This document shows positions 36,227 through 44,646 of a stretch of DNA of 64,000 nucleotides, piece by piece. Made by a program: the position numbers and the translations under genes. Each line of letters begins with the position of its first letter. The stretch's first letter is position 1. The notes under the pieces are model-generated. The model was given only the letters and a program-made list of their open reading frames with translations, ran no database searches and was not told the DNA's origin. The DNA comes from Planktosalinus lacus (GTDB taxonomy: Bacteria > Bacteroidota > Bacteroidia > Flavobacteriales > Flavobacteriaceae), in contig NZ_BMGK01000003.1 in assembly GCF_014640155.1 (NCBI RefSeq), positions 186,001 to 250,000 on the forward strand, read 5' to 3'.

Positions 36227-36772
36227 ATGCCTAAACAGTTCATAGTAATAATAGCACTCAGTATTTGCTTGTTTTCCTGCGTTAAAGAAACAGACTTTAA
36301 CCAGGCAGATGCTATTGTCCTCACCCATGAGGTGGAGGCAAATTTTATCTATTTTACACTTCAGATTGATGATTTTGAAGCGCCCACAGTCCCCACCGGA
36401 AGCCTGACCGTTATAGACACTACCGAAATCAGGTTTTTGGATGACGACTTTGCAGTCGACAACATCGTTTCGGCTGAATTTTTCTTTAGGGTTTCCAATA
36501 CATTCCCCGTGGGGCTGGATGCAAACTTTACGTTTCTATCAGAAGAGAACGAGCCCTTTTATGAAATCAACTTTCCCATTGAAATAAGTGAAGACGGCAC
36601 TCCGGTTATCACAGAATTTTCTCAATTGATTTCAGGCGAAGACCTAGACTTACTCACTTTAAATGATAAAGTGGTGGCGACCCTGGTTATTAATACCACA
36701 GATGAAACACTGGAAGGTGAACTCAATTTGCAGTCAAAGACCACCTATTTTCTTGAATACTCTGAATTGTAA
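36227..36772 (+). CDS. Hypothetical lipoprotein, possibly an outer-surface beta protein
   Basis: 181 residues. The lipoprotein signal ends in LFSC (Cys17). The mature part is acidic and rich in beta-forming residues (YFTLQIDDFEAPTVPTGSL, IVSAEFFFRVSNTFPVG), with no Lys-rich region. No family was recognised. It lies 79 bases upstream of the DUF5723 barrel gene in the same direction, so both may work at the outer membrane. Confidence 0.65.
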   Translation: MPKQFIVIIALSICLFSCVKETDFNQADAIVLTHEVEANFIYFTLQIDDFEAPTVPTGSLTVIDTTEIRFLDDDFAVDNIVSAEFFFRVSNTFPVGLDANFTFLSEENEPFYEINFPIEISEDGTPVITEFSQLISGEDLDLLTLNDKVVATLVINTTDETLEGELNLQSKTTYFLEYSEL

Positions 36773-36851
36773 GAGAGTTTTGAAAAGCAGTTCAAGCTAA
36801 ACAATCAACCCAACCGATTTTTAATTGAATAGTAAAAGAGCAGATTATATA

Positions 36852-38264
36852 ATGAAGTTATTCTCATTAGTAGTATTTTTATGCATTGGCTTTACGGGCC
36901 TTAGCCAAAACAAACAACTTTTATATGGAGTGTCTGACATTCCACAATCGTTGATGTTAAACCCGGGGGGTATTGTTCAGTATGACAAGCACTATGGAAT
37001 TCCGTTTTTGTCTCAAATTCACTTCAATGGTGGGGCTTCAGGAGTGACTGTCTATGATATTTTTCAGAGCCCAAATACCACAGACATCAACAACCGCATT
37101 ACTGATGCCATATTCAATCAAAAAAACACCGATTTTTTTACGGTAACCCAACAATTGGAACTAATCAATATTGGCTGGAGAAACAGTAAGGAATATTACT
37201 TTTCTGGCGGTATCTATCAGGAGTTTGACATGATAACCTATTTCCCAAGAGACCTGGCAATCCTGGGCTGGGAAGGAAACGGGAACTACATCGATTATGA
37301 ATTTGACTTAGGCGATTTAAATACCTCTGGCGATTTATTGACGGTTTATCATTTTGGCGCTAACAAAAAGGTGTCTGACAAACTCACATTGGGCGCCCGG
37401 ATTAAAATCTACAGTAGTATATTTAACTTTACAAGCACCAATAACAAAGGAACATTTGTAACAAGAGTAGGAGACGGGTCTCAAAACATCTATGACCACT
37501 TATTGCAAGATGCCGATGTACAATTAAAAACATCAGGGATTGCTCCATTTATAGACGATGAAAACGGTGCTCCCGGCATGGGAGGTCACATTATGAGTAG
37601 GGCGCTATTTGGGGGTAATCTGGGAGTTGGGTTTGATATTGGCGGTACTTATGAAGTTTCTCAAAATTGGGTAGTGAGTGCCAGTTTACTAGATGTTGGT
37701 GCCATATTCCATACAAATGAAGTGGAGAATTACCGCGCTCACGGAAGTTATAATTTAACCGGTTTGAATTTGATATTTCCTTCACTTGAAGACGGGGAAG
37801 CAGCACTTCCCTATTATCAAAACCTGGAAGACGAGATTACTGAAAGCGTTCCGGTAGATACTCTTTATAATAAGTACACTGTGATACGCCCAATGAAAGT
37901 TAACGCCGGACTCATGTATCATTTTGGGAGAGCTTTTGGCAACAAAGAATGTGATTGTCTTGATATGGGGCAAGGTGATTTTGGAAATCAAGCAGTGGGG
38001 CTTCAGTTTTATTCGATTTTTAGACCCAAAAAGCCCCAATATGCAGCAACTCTTTTTTATTACAGGCGCTTTACAAATTTTCTTGCAGGAAAAATCACCT
38101 ATACAGCAGATTCATTTTCTGTTGATAATGTTGGTTTAATGGCCGTGGGTGATTTCGGAAAACTCAATGTTTATATTGGGGTTGATAATTTGTTACGCTA
38201 TGGAAATCTTGCAAAGGCAAATCATGTATCTTTGCAATTAGGGTTTAATTTAAAGTACCTTTAA
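36852..38264 (+). CDS. DUF5723 family outer-membrane beta-barrel protein
   Basis: 470 residues from ATG 36852; a TTG at 36825 would precede it but the shorter start gives a proper signal peptide (MKLFSLVVFLCIGFTGLSQ). The PQSLMLNPGG motif after it and the alternating aromatic strands (YYFSGGIYQEFDM, YAATLFYYRRFTNFLAG) fit the family. C-terminal residues LQLGFNLKYL end in an aromatic-hydrophobic strand as outer-membrane barrels do. It probably sits in the outer membrane. Two cysteines (ECDCLD) in the middle lie in a loop. Function unknown. Confidence 0.8.
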   Translation: MKLFSLVVFLCIGFTGLSQNKQLLYGVSDIPQSLMLNPGGIVQYDKHYGIPFLSQIHFNGGASGVTVYDIFQSPNTTDINNRITDAIFNQKNTDFFTVTQQLELINIGWRNSKEYYFSGGIYQEFDMITYFPRDLAILGWEGNGNYIDYEFDLGDLNTSGDLLTVYHFGANKKVSDKLTLGARIKIYSSIFNFTSTNNKGTFVTRVGDGSQNIYDHLLQDADVQLKTSGIAPFIDDENGAPGMGGHIMSRALFGGNLGVGFDIGGTYEVSQNWVVSASLLDVGAIFHTNEVENYRAHGSYNLTGLNLIFPSLEDGEAALPYYQNLEDEITESVPVDTLYNKYTVIRPMKVNAGLMYHFGRAFGNKECDCLDMGQGDFGNQAVGLQFYSIFRPKKPQYAATLFYYRRFTNFLAGKITYTADSFSVDNVGLMAVGDFGKLNVYIGVDNLLRYGNLAKANHVSLQLGFNLKYL

Positions 38265-38277
38265 AAATAGTTGACAA

Positions 38278-39078
38278 ATGAAAAATACATTCTTCTTAGT
38301 TGCATTCATTATTGCATTTTCAAGTACTGCTTATTCTCAAAAATCCTTGAGCGAATTTGCTTTTGTTGTTGTACCTCAGCAATTTGAATTTCAAAAAGGT
38401 AAAGATCAGTTTCGTTTAAATACATTGACGAGACATCTTTTCAGTAACGCTGGTTTTAATGCAATCTATGATGTTGAAATGAATAACCTTCCTCGTTGTG
38501 AAGGCTTATATGCTGAAGTGATAGAGAATTCTTCATTTTTATCAACCACAGTAACTGTAGTGCTCAAGGATTGTAATCAAAACGTTGTTTTCACATCAGC
38601 AGAAGGTTCGAGTAAAGAAAAGGCCTATGAAAAAGCATATCAAGAGGCTATCAGAAATGCATTTAAAAGCCTGGAGGTTTTAGCCGTTAATCAAGGTGAT
38701 TTAGAAAGTTACCGAGAGCGTCTTTCAAAAGAAGACGCGCCATCGGCGCCTATCCAAATGAGACCGGAGGTGAAAAAATCTCAGTCTGACGAACAAATGG
38801 CTTCTAAAAAATTGCCTGCCTATGTATTTAAAGGCACAACTTATTTACTAGAGCCAAACAAAGAAGGTTTTATACTATACAAAAAAGAATCAAAAAGTGG
38901 CGGTTTTTCTGAATATGGAAGTCTAACTGAAACTTCACGTGAAGGCACATATCTTTTTGTTAAAGATGGCAAAAGTCACCTAGCCAGTTTTGACGCTGAA
39001 AACAATTTAATCATCGACGGCGTTGATGAAAAGGGTAAGCCCACACAAAATAGGTATTTAAAAATAAAAACGGAATAG
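38278..39078 (+). CDS. Secreted hypothetical protein
   Basis: 266 residues. The signal peptide ends in STAYSQ (about residue 20). The mature N-terminal domain, FAFVVVPQQFEFQ to AYQEAIRNAFKSLEVLAV, alternates strands with a helix and resembles small periplasmic anchors. The second half, AYVFKGTTYLLEPNKEG onward, is beta-rich and may be a separate domain. It follows the DUF5723 barrel by 13 bases, so the two are one operon. No known family was recognised. Confidence 0.7.
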   Translation: MKNTFFLVAFIIAFSSTAYSQKSLSEFAFVVVPQQFEFQKGKDQFRLNTLTRHLFSNAGFNAIYDVEMNNLPRCEGLYAEVIENSSFLSTTVTVVLKDCNQNVVFTSAEGSSKEKAYEKAYQEAIRNAFKSLEVLAVNQGDLESYRERLSKEDAPSAPIQMRPEVKKSQSDEQMASKKLPAYVFKGTTYLLEPNKEGFILYKKESKSGGFSEYGSLTETSREGTYLFVKDGKSHLASFDAENNLIIDGVDEKGKPTQNRYLKIKTE

Positions 39079-39092
39079 TTTAGACCGTTTTA
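39066..39092. terminator. Possible terminator overlapping convergent gene ends
   Basis: AAAACGG and CCGTTTT pair around an 11-base loop that contains both the stop of the secreted protein gene (39078) and that of the convergent hydratase gene (39080). The stem is short, so termination is uncertain. Confidence 0.4.
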
Positions 39093-39841
39093 AAACGAAC
39101 ACTTCCTAGTTTTTCAACCTGCCCGGTTGCCACTTGGTTTTCTTTTAAAAAGTGTGCTGCAGTGGCTGCACCTGCCAAGATAATTTGCCCCTTTTTAATG
39201 ATTAATCCTGCTTCTGAAGCGAGTCTGCTCAATTCAACTACAGATTGTAAAGGGTTTTCTAAAATGGCAGCAGACGAAGCACTATCTACAATTTCATCAT
39301 TGATAACTAAATCCATTTTCAGGTTTGAAATATCTGTGGAAAGCGGTAGCCAGTTTCCGATTACATAACCGGTTGAGGAGCAATTGTCTGCTACAACATC
39401 TTCTAGCGAAAACTTAAAGTTCTTATATCTGGAGTCGATTACCTCAAGAGCCGGAGCCATTGCATTAAGAAATTGAGGAAGTTCCTCAAGAGTAAGTTGA
39501 CGGTTGATGTCTTTGCTTACGCGAAAAGCGATTTCAGGTTCTACTCTGGGATGAATCCATCGGTTTAAATTGATGGTTTCATTTTGTTGCAATTCCATTT
39601 CATTGGTTAAAATACCCCAAATAAGATCGTGCACACCCATTTGTTCCATTTTAGCTTTGCTGGTAAAGCCCAGCTTGAAACCGGTGATGACTTCACCTCG
39701 TTGCACCCTCAGGGCTATGGATTCACGTTGGATTTGATAAGCATCATCCAGTGATAGTTTGTTTTTGGCAGCCATTTGCTCCACCGGTTTAGCTGTTGAT
39801 GCTGCTTGGTCTAATATGTATGCAATTTCTTGTTTGTTCAT
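39080..39841 (-). CDS. 2-keto-4-pentenoate hydratase / 4-oxalocrotonate decarboxylase family enzyme
   Basis: 253 residues of the fumarylacetoacetase-like hydratase family, with FKLGFTSKAKMEQMGV and the metal ligands in HPRVEPEIAF and PALEVIDSRY. It decarboxylates or hydrates 2-oxo-dienoates. Its position after kmo and kynU on the same strand suits the lower tryptophan branch (2-aminomuconate to 4-oxalocrotonate to 2-oxopent-4-enoate). A dispersed palindrome in the 56-base gap to kmo could attenuate read-through. Decarboxylase versus hydratase is not decidable by eye. Confidence 0.85.
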   Translation of the reverse strand: MNKQEIAYILDQAASTAKPVEQMAAKNKLSLDDAYQIQRESIALRVQRGEVITGFKLGFTSKAKMEQMGVHDLIWGILTNEMELQQNETINLNRWIHPRVEPEIAFRVSKDINRQLTLEELPQFLNAMAPALEVIDSRYKNFKFSLEDVVADNCSSTGYVIGNWLPLSTDISNLKMDLVINDEIVDSASSAAILENPLQSVVELSRLASEAGLIIKKGQIILAGAATAAHFLKENQVATGQVEKLGSVRFKTV

Positions 39842-39855
39842 AGGTATATTGTTTA

Positions 39856-39886
39856 ACCCTCTCAGGGTTTTGAATCCTGAGAGGGT
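39856..39886. repeat. Dispersed palindromic repeat between kmo and the hydratase
   Basis: Arms ACCCTCTCAGG and CCTGAGAGGGT are exact complements around GTTTTGAAT. It is the intact version of the element at 9134-9200. Confidence 0.7.
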
Positions 39887-39897
39887 AGGTGAGTTAA

Positions 39898-41310
39898 CTA
39901 CATTAAGTTTTTTGCAACGGCGTCATCGTGTAAAACCTCTTCGGTTTCACGCTTTACGAGTTCGAGTTGGTCTCTTAAAGATTGGTTAGTCTTTATTTTT
40001 CCATCTGCCAGTAGATTTAATATTGCCTTGTCTTGGGCCCGACCTCTTTTCATCGCTTCTGCATAAGGAATGTGTTCATTGAATGTAACCAGTGAATATT
40101 TTGAAGAATATTCCATGGGGAACTCTTTTTCAAAGGCTGTTTCCAGTTTTCGCTTTTCCTGGAATAAGGCACTGGCAGTATGTGATTTCATTTCGTGGAA
40201 ATTATCCAAAGCAAGATCTGCGATAGCATCAGTATCTTTTTTGCGTTCTTTTTCATATGCTGCAAATACTTTGTTCCAGTCACCTTCGTGTTTGTCTAAT
40301 ATTTCATCAAATACCACCACATCTTCAAAGGAAGCATTCATTCCTTGACCATAGAAGGGAACGATGGCATGGGCAGCATCACCCATCAGCAGGGTTTTTC
40401 CATAACTGCTCCAGGGGCTGCATTTTACAGTACCGAGCGCCCCCACCGGATTTTCAAAGTATTCTGTGGCGAGTTCTGGCATGAGTTCTAGAGCGTCAGG
40501 ATAGTATTTTTCAAAATATTCAATAACCCGTTCAGGGGTGTTGAGGTTATCAAAGTTGTACTCTCCTTCACTATAGGATAAAAATAAGGTTACTGTAAAA
40601 CTTCCGTCGAGATTGGGCAGGGCTATGACCATATTTTCACCTCTGGGCCAGATATGAAGGGCACCTTTTTCAGTTAAATAACCGCCATCTTTAGCAGGAG
40701 GGAAGGTGAGTTCTTTATAACCGTGTGTGAGGAAGTTTTGAGAAAAGCTGAATAAAAACTTCTTGTGTAAAAACATACTTTTGCGCAAGACAGAGCCGGC
40801 ACCGTCTGTTCCAATCACGACAGCACCTTTAAGTAAGATTTCGCGGTCATTTTCCTCATCATAAAAGGTTGCAATTCCTCCTTCCAGGTCAACTTCAATG
40901 CAGCTGTGATTAAAAATTAAAGTTATGTTTTCCATTTTTTCGGCTTCATCCAGCAGTAGTGCATTTAAGCCGGTTCTTGAGACAGAGTTGATGTATTCGT
41001 GCTCCCTTCCGCTATAGCGGCTTAAAAAAGTGTTGCCTTCCATATCGTGAATCATCCGTCCATACATTGGGATGCAGAGTTCTTTTACTTGTTCTTCAAG
41101 GCCCACGAGTTTCATTCCTTTAATTCCACGGTCTGAAAAGGCGAGGTTAATGGAGCGTCCGGCTCCCAGGTCAACAGTCCTTAAATCAGGGCGTTTTTCA
41201 ATGAGTTGAACATTATAGCCGCGTTGAGCCATCCGTAAGGCGAGTAGAGAGCCACAAAGGCCGGCTCCGATGATGAGTATGGTTTCTTCTTTCATATCCA
41301 TTTTCTTCAA
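39898..41310 (-). CDS. kmo: Kynurenine 3-monooxygenase
   Basis: 470 residues of a flavin-dependent aromatic hydroxylase. The FAD-binding loop is ILIIGAGLCGSLLALRM, with IEKRPDLR at the end of strand two. DGAGSVLRKSM and the second FAD motif, MGDAAHAIVPFYGQGMN, follow. It hydroxylates L-kynurenine to 3-hydroxykynurenine with NADPH and oxygen. Alternative starts at 41301 and 41295 lie just inside. It follows kynU by 24 bases and works before kynureninase, giving 3-hydroxyanthranilate. Hydrophobic C-terminal anchors seen in eukaryotes are absent. Confidence 0.95.
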   Translation of the reverse strand: MKKMDMKEETILIIGAGLCGSLLALRMAQRGYNVQLIEKRPDLRTVDLGAGRSINLAFSDRGIKGMKLVGLEEQVKELCIPMYGRMIHDMEGNTFLSRYSGREHEYINSVSRTGLNALLLDEAEKMENITLIFNHSCIEVDLEGGIATFYDEENDREILLKGAVVIGTDGAGSVLRKSMFLHKKFLFSFSQNFLTHGYKELTFPPAKDGGYLTEKGALHIWPRGENMVIALPNLDGSFTVTLFLSYSEGEYNFDNLNTPERVIEYFEKYYPDALELMPELATEYFENPVGALGTVKCSPWSSYGKTLLMGDAAHAIVPFYGQGMNASFEDVVVFDEILDKHEGDWNKVFAAYEKERKKDTDAIADLALDNFHEMKSHTASALFQEKRKLETAFEKEFPMEYSSKYSLVTFNEHIPYAEAMKRGRAQDKAILNLLADGKIKTNQSLRDQLELVKRETEEVLHDDAVAKNLM

Positions 41311-41334
41311 AAGCGAAATCTCTTTTAATTAATA

Positions 41335-42603
41335 TTATTCCAAGCACTTTTTCAATCGCTCCACCATCAAAAACACATCTTCAAACGAATTGTAAAGCGG
41401 GGCAGGTGCCACCCGAATCACATCGGGTTCCCGCCAGTCACTGATGACCCCGGCTTTGGTGAGTTTATCGTGGAGGCTTCTGTCTGCATCTTGAACTGCC
41501 AGAGATAATTGGCAGCCTCTCTCTTCAGGGTTTGAAGGGGTGATGATGCTGATGCGGTCATTTTTTAAATCGTGTAATAAAAACTCAAGGTAACCTGTGA
41601 GTTTCTTTTGTTTTGCCAGGATATTATCAAAACCGGCTTCCTCAAAAATATCCAGAGAAGCGCGAATAGCTGCCATAGACAAAATAGGCGGATTGCTCAA
41701 CTGCCAACCTTCTGCACCGGGAAGCACATCAAACTCCTGACGCATATTGAAACGCGTTTTTTTATTGTGTCCCCACCAGCCGGTAAAACGTTTTAGTTTT
41801 GGATTCTTTGCGTGACGCTCGTGCACAAAAAGCCCTCCCAAACTTCCCGGGCCGCTGTTGAGGTATTTGTAGCTGCACCAAACGGCAAAGTCGGGACCGT
41901 TTTTGTGCAGGTCGGGCTGGATGTTTCCGGCGCCATGTGCTAAGTCAAACCCCACAACGCACTTGTGTTTGTGTCCCAGTTCGGTTATTTCTTTTATAGG
42001 GAAGGACTGCCCTGTGTAATAGTTAGTGGTTCCGATAAGGATGAGGGCAATTTCGTCACTTTGATCTGCCAGAATGTTTTCAAGGTCTTCTATACGACAG
42101 AGATCTTCACCTTTTCTGGGTTTCCATAAAATAACCCCTTCTTTTTTATCAAAACCGTGAAAATCGAGTTGTGACTCCACCGCATATTTGTCTGAGGGGA
42201 AAGCATCACTTTCTATGACGATTTTGTATTTGGTTTTTGTGGGCTGATAAAAGGAGACCATCAAAAGGTGGAGGTTTGTGGTAAGGGTGTTCATCATCAC
42301 CACTTCACTGGGTTTGGCTCCCACAATTTTTGCCATTGTGTTTGTAAGCAACTCGTGATAAGGCATCCAAGGGTGCTGTGCTTCGGTGTGTCCTTCCACT
42401 CCCAGTTTAGCCCAATCGTCAAGTTCTTCCTGAATGTATTTTTGGGTGTTTTTGGGTTGCAAGCCTAGTGAGTTTCCACAGAGATAGACGATATCATTTC
42501 CTTTTTTGTCCTTTGGAATGTGAAACTTTTCGCGAAAGCGGTTTATAGGGTCATGTTTGTCTTGTTCTTTGGCGTAAGCTAAAGTGGGTTTAAAATTAGT
42601 CAT
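41335..42603 (-). CDS. kynU: Kynureninase
   Basis: 422 residues from ATG 42603 (MTNFKPTLAYAKEQDKHDP); the longer start at 42654 would lie deep in the preceding lipoprotein gene. Fold-type I PLP enzyme with the lysine in WCSYKYLNSGPGSLGG, VGFDLAHGAGN and RFTGWWGH. It cleaves (3-hydroxy)kynurenine to (3-hydroxy)anthranilate and alanine. It overlaps the upstream lipoprotein gene by 8 bases and precedes kmo, so the block is one operon. Confidence 0.96.
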   Translation of the reverse strand: MTNFKPTLAYAKEQDKHDPINRFREKFHIPKDKKGNDIVYLCGNSLGLQPKNTQKYIQEELDDWAKLGVEGHTEAQHPWMPYHELLTNTMAKIVGAKPSEVVMMNTLTTNLHLLMVSFYQPTKTKYKIVIESDAFPSDKYAVESQLDFHGFDKKEGVILWKPRKGEDLCRIEDLENILADQSDEIALILIGTTNYYTGQSFPIKEITELGHKHKCVVGFDLAHGAGNIQPDLHKNGPDFAVWCSYKYLNSGPGSLGGLFVHERHAKNPKLKRFTGWWGHNKKTRFNMRQEFDVLPGAEGWQLSNPPILSMAAIRASLDIFEEAGFDNILAKQKKLTGYLEFLLHDLKNDRISIITPSNPEERGCQLSLAVQDADRSLHDKLTKAGVISDWREPDVIRVAPAPLYNSFEDVFLMVERLKKCLE

Positions 42604-43282
42604 CGGTGGTTTTAACTTCAATGTTGGTAAAATAGAGTTTAAATGCGCCATCACTTGTTTGGTGACTAGTTGCGATTTTCATTCCCTGATGGTCTTGATA
42701 GTTTTCCCAGGTGGTGGTGATTCCGGGAGTGGGTTCGTTCCCCCTTCTGTAGATCCACTCTTTAATTATGAAATCATTTTCAAAGTAAAAGTCATAGGCG
42801 TCGCCTGGTGTATATCCACCCTGATTGTCATAAACAACAGTAAGTTTTTGCATAGTCTTTTTACTTATGGGAGCAGTAACACTGTCTTTTAAAGTAAATG
42901 ATGTTCCTTCATCCCAAACAAGGTTAAATGGAGCCAGTAGCCAGTATTTATCATTGATGAAACTGCTGTCTGCTTTTAAAGCAATACTGTCCATTTTATT
43001 TTGATTGTATCTTAATGTATCGTTGCCTTGAATTTTTGTGATGTCTTTTGTTTTGGGTTTCCAAACCCAGGAACGTTCAAAGTGGTTTTCTCCCCGATTG
43101 ACATTGAAAGTAAATTTTAGCTCTTCAACGTTTTGCCAATGTTCAATTCCGTGTGCAATTGCAATCATTTCGTTAACTTGTAGAGGTTGGCTTTCTAAAT
43201 CTTCTGTGGTGTTTACAGTGTTTTTTTCTTTACAAGAAATTAAAACTAAACCAATCAATATAAATAAAATGGATTTTTGCAT
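42596..43282 (-). CDS. Lipoprotein, DUF6503-like
   Basis: 228 residues from ATG 43282 (an ATG at 43309 adds nine residues before the signal). The lipobox is VLISC (Cys17). The mature part, AHGIEHWQNVEELKFTFNV then FERSWVWKPKTKDI, resembles periplasmic beta-sandwich proteins labelled DUF6503 in flavobacteria. It overlaps kynU by 8 bases, so it is co-expressed with tryptophan catabolism, but no enzymatic role can be assigned. Confidence 0.75.
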   Translation of the reverse strand: MQKSILFILIGLVLISCKEKNTVNTTEDLESQPLQVNEMIAIAHGIEHWQNVEELKFTFNVNRGENHFERSWVWKPKTKDITKIQGNDTLRYNQNKMDSIALKADSSFINDKYWLLAPFNLVWDEGTSFTLKDSVTAPISKKTMQKLTVVYDNQGGYTPGDAYDFYFENDFIIKEWIYRRGNEPTPGITTTWENYQDHQGMKIATSHQTSDGAFKLYFTNIEVKTTDD

Positions 43283-43352
43283 TAAAATATAGTTTGTGTA
43301 AAGATACAAAAGTTGAATTCCTTATTGTTTGTCCTGAATAAAAAAGTCATAA

Positions 43353-43385
43353 AAAAACCCTTTAGAGTGAGTCTAAAGGGTTTTT
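43353..43385 (-). terminator. Terminator after the small lipoprotein gene
   Basis: AACCCTTTAGA and TCTAAAGGGTT form an 11-base stem around GTGAG with A and T runs on both sides. On the minus strand it ends the 43404 gene, before the promoter of the kyn operon. Confidence 0.75.
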
Positions 43386-43403
43386 AATTTAATGTTGTTA
43401 AAA

Positions 43404-43550
43404 TTAATTATCATCAAGGGCATCTTCAACGCCATCGCCCACTTCTTCAATCCCGTCTTCAACTTTTTCTTCAGGAGTTTTTTCACGGCACCCGGTATAT
43501 GCAAATGCAAATAATGCAACAAATAGTAAACTGAAAATTTTACGTTTCAT
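43404..43550 (-). CDS. Tiny acidic lipoprotein
   Basis: 48 residues from ATG 43550; the frame remains open further upstream but that part overlaps the real Lmo0937-type gene in another frame. The lipobox is AYTGC (Cys21). The mature peptide is 28 mostly acidic residues (EKTPEEKVEDGIEEVGDGVED). It lies 32 bases downstream of the small membrane gene, and a terminator follows. Function unknown; pairs like this are often stress-induced. Confidence 0.7.
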   Translation of the reverse strand: MKRKIFSLLFVALFAFAYTGCREKTPEEKVEDGIEEVGDGVEDALDDN

Positions 43551-43582
43551 AATTTTTGTTTTGATAGTTATTAAAATATTTT

Positions 43583-43741
43583 TTAAGGATTTCTTCCTGT
43601 AGCCAAACGGTATAAAATACCAATAACAGCCAACACTAAAAGGATGTGAATTAAACTTCCAACAGATTCCCCAAAACCAAAATATCCAACTACCCATCCT
43701 ATAATGAGGATGACAACAATGAGCCAAATTAAATCTTTCAT
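43583..43741 (-). CDS. Lmo0937-family small membrane protein
   Basis: 52 residues from ATG 43741. Two hydrophobic helices (LIWLIVVILIIGWVVGYFGF and SLIHILLVLAVIGILYRL) are joined by GESVG, the pattern of the Lmo0937/DUF5670 family of stress-linked membrane proteins. It is followed 32 bases later by the tiny acidic lipoprotein. The longer frame through the same bases, in a different phase, is not coding. Confidence 0.8.
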   Translation of the reverse strand: MKDLIWLIVVILIIGWVVGYFGFGESVGSLIHILLVLAVIGILYRLATGRNP

Positions 43742-43896
43742 AATATTATTATTTATTAATTAGTTCTCTAAATATACTCATATATTGAACAATAATTAAC
43801 TATTTAACTGAAAGTTAACTACATTTGATTAAAAAAGTTAAAAATATTATTGAAATAATTGTAAGATATTTAGAATTTTTAACGATTGTTAAAACT

Positions 43897-44571
43897 TTAG
43901 TTGTTTTGCTTTAAAAGCTCGGGAAACTGCTTTTTGAATGCATTCAATCTCGGAATAGAAACGTTTTGAATGTAAGGATTGTTTGGATTGTTTTTTTCAT
44001 AATCCTGATGATAAGCCTCGGCTTTCCAAAACTTTTCAAAAGGGTATACTTCTGCTGCAACCTTTTTATTACCCAGATTCTTATTCAAGGTTTCAATTTT
44101 TTCTTCAATACTCTTTTTCTGTTCTTGGTTTTGATAAAAAATTATGGAACGGTATTGTGAGCCTCTATCTGGACCCTGACCATTAACTTGTGTGACATTT
44201 TGTGAACCGAAATAAACATCCACCAGGGATGAAAAACTCACTTTGTTTGGGTCGTAAAGGACTTCGACGGCTTCGGCATGACCGGTTGCACCTGTGTTGG
44301 TTGATTCATAGGTAGGGTTTTCAGTATGCCCACCCGAGTAGCCTGAAGTAACTTCTTCAACACCATTCACACTCTCATAAATGGCTTCAACACACCAGAA
44401 ACAACCACTGGCGAAATAGGCTTTCTTTAACCCGTTTTCTTCCGGGACTTCTATTGCTGAAACGTTATTTTGTTTTTCACGTTCAAGGTCTTTATTTTTC
44501 TCAGTGGTATTTTGGCAAGAAATAGTAAAACTGGAAAATAGGAGGGTAAGAATTAGAAATTGTACTTTCAT
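43897..44571 (-). CDS. msrA: Peptide-methionine (S)-S-oxide reductase, lipoprotein form
   Basis: 224 residues. A lipoprotein signal ends in FTISC (Cys19), so this MsrA repairs oxidised methionine in the periplasm or outer membrane. The active site is GCFWC at 56-60 (Cys57), followed by EEVTSGYSGG and YDPNKVSFSSLVDVYF. It ends in the family-typical basic segment PRLNAFKKQFPELL. No MsrB domain is fused. Electron donor is presumably a periplasmic thioredoxin such as the TlpA-type protein at 62.4 kb, but this is inference. Confidence 0.93.
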   Translation of the reverse strand: MKVQFLILTLLFSSFTISCQNTTEKNKDLEREKQNNVSAIEVPEENGLKKAYFASGCFWCVEAIYESVNGVEEVTSGYSGGHTENPTYESTNTGATGHAEAVEVLYDPNKVSFSSLVDVYFGSQNVTQVNGQGPDRGSQYRSIIFYQNQEQKKSIEEKIETLNKNLGNKKVAAEVYPFEKFWKAEAYHQDYEKNNPNNPYIQNVSIPRLNAFKKQFPELLKQNN

Positions 44572-44590
44572 GTTTTTATTTAAAAGTACA

Positions 44591-44622
44591 AAAAAAGCCT
44601 TCCGGGAAATGGGAAGGCTTTG
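44591..44622 (-). terminator. Terminator of the coiled-coil/Nif3 operon
   Basis: GCCTTCC and GGAAGGC pair around an 8-base loop, and the minus strand ends in seven T after the stem. Located between the coiled-coil gene end and the msrA start. Confidence 0.75.
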
Positions 44623-44646
44623 TTAAAATTTATTTTGTATGCTTAC

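Noticed and set aside
43551-43727. N-terminal extension of the 48-residue lipoprotein
   Set aside because: The extension is Cys/His/Trp-rich nonsense produced by reading the Lmo0937-type gene out of frame.
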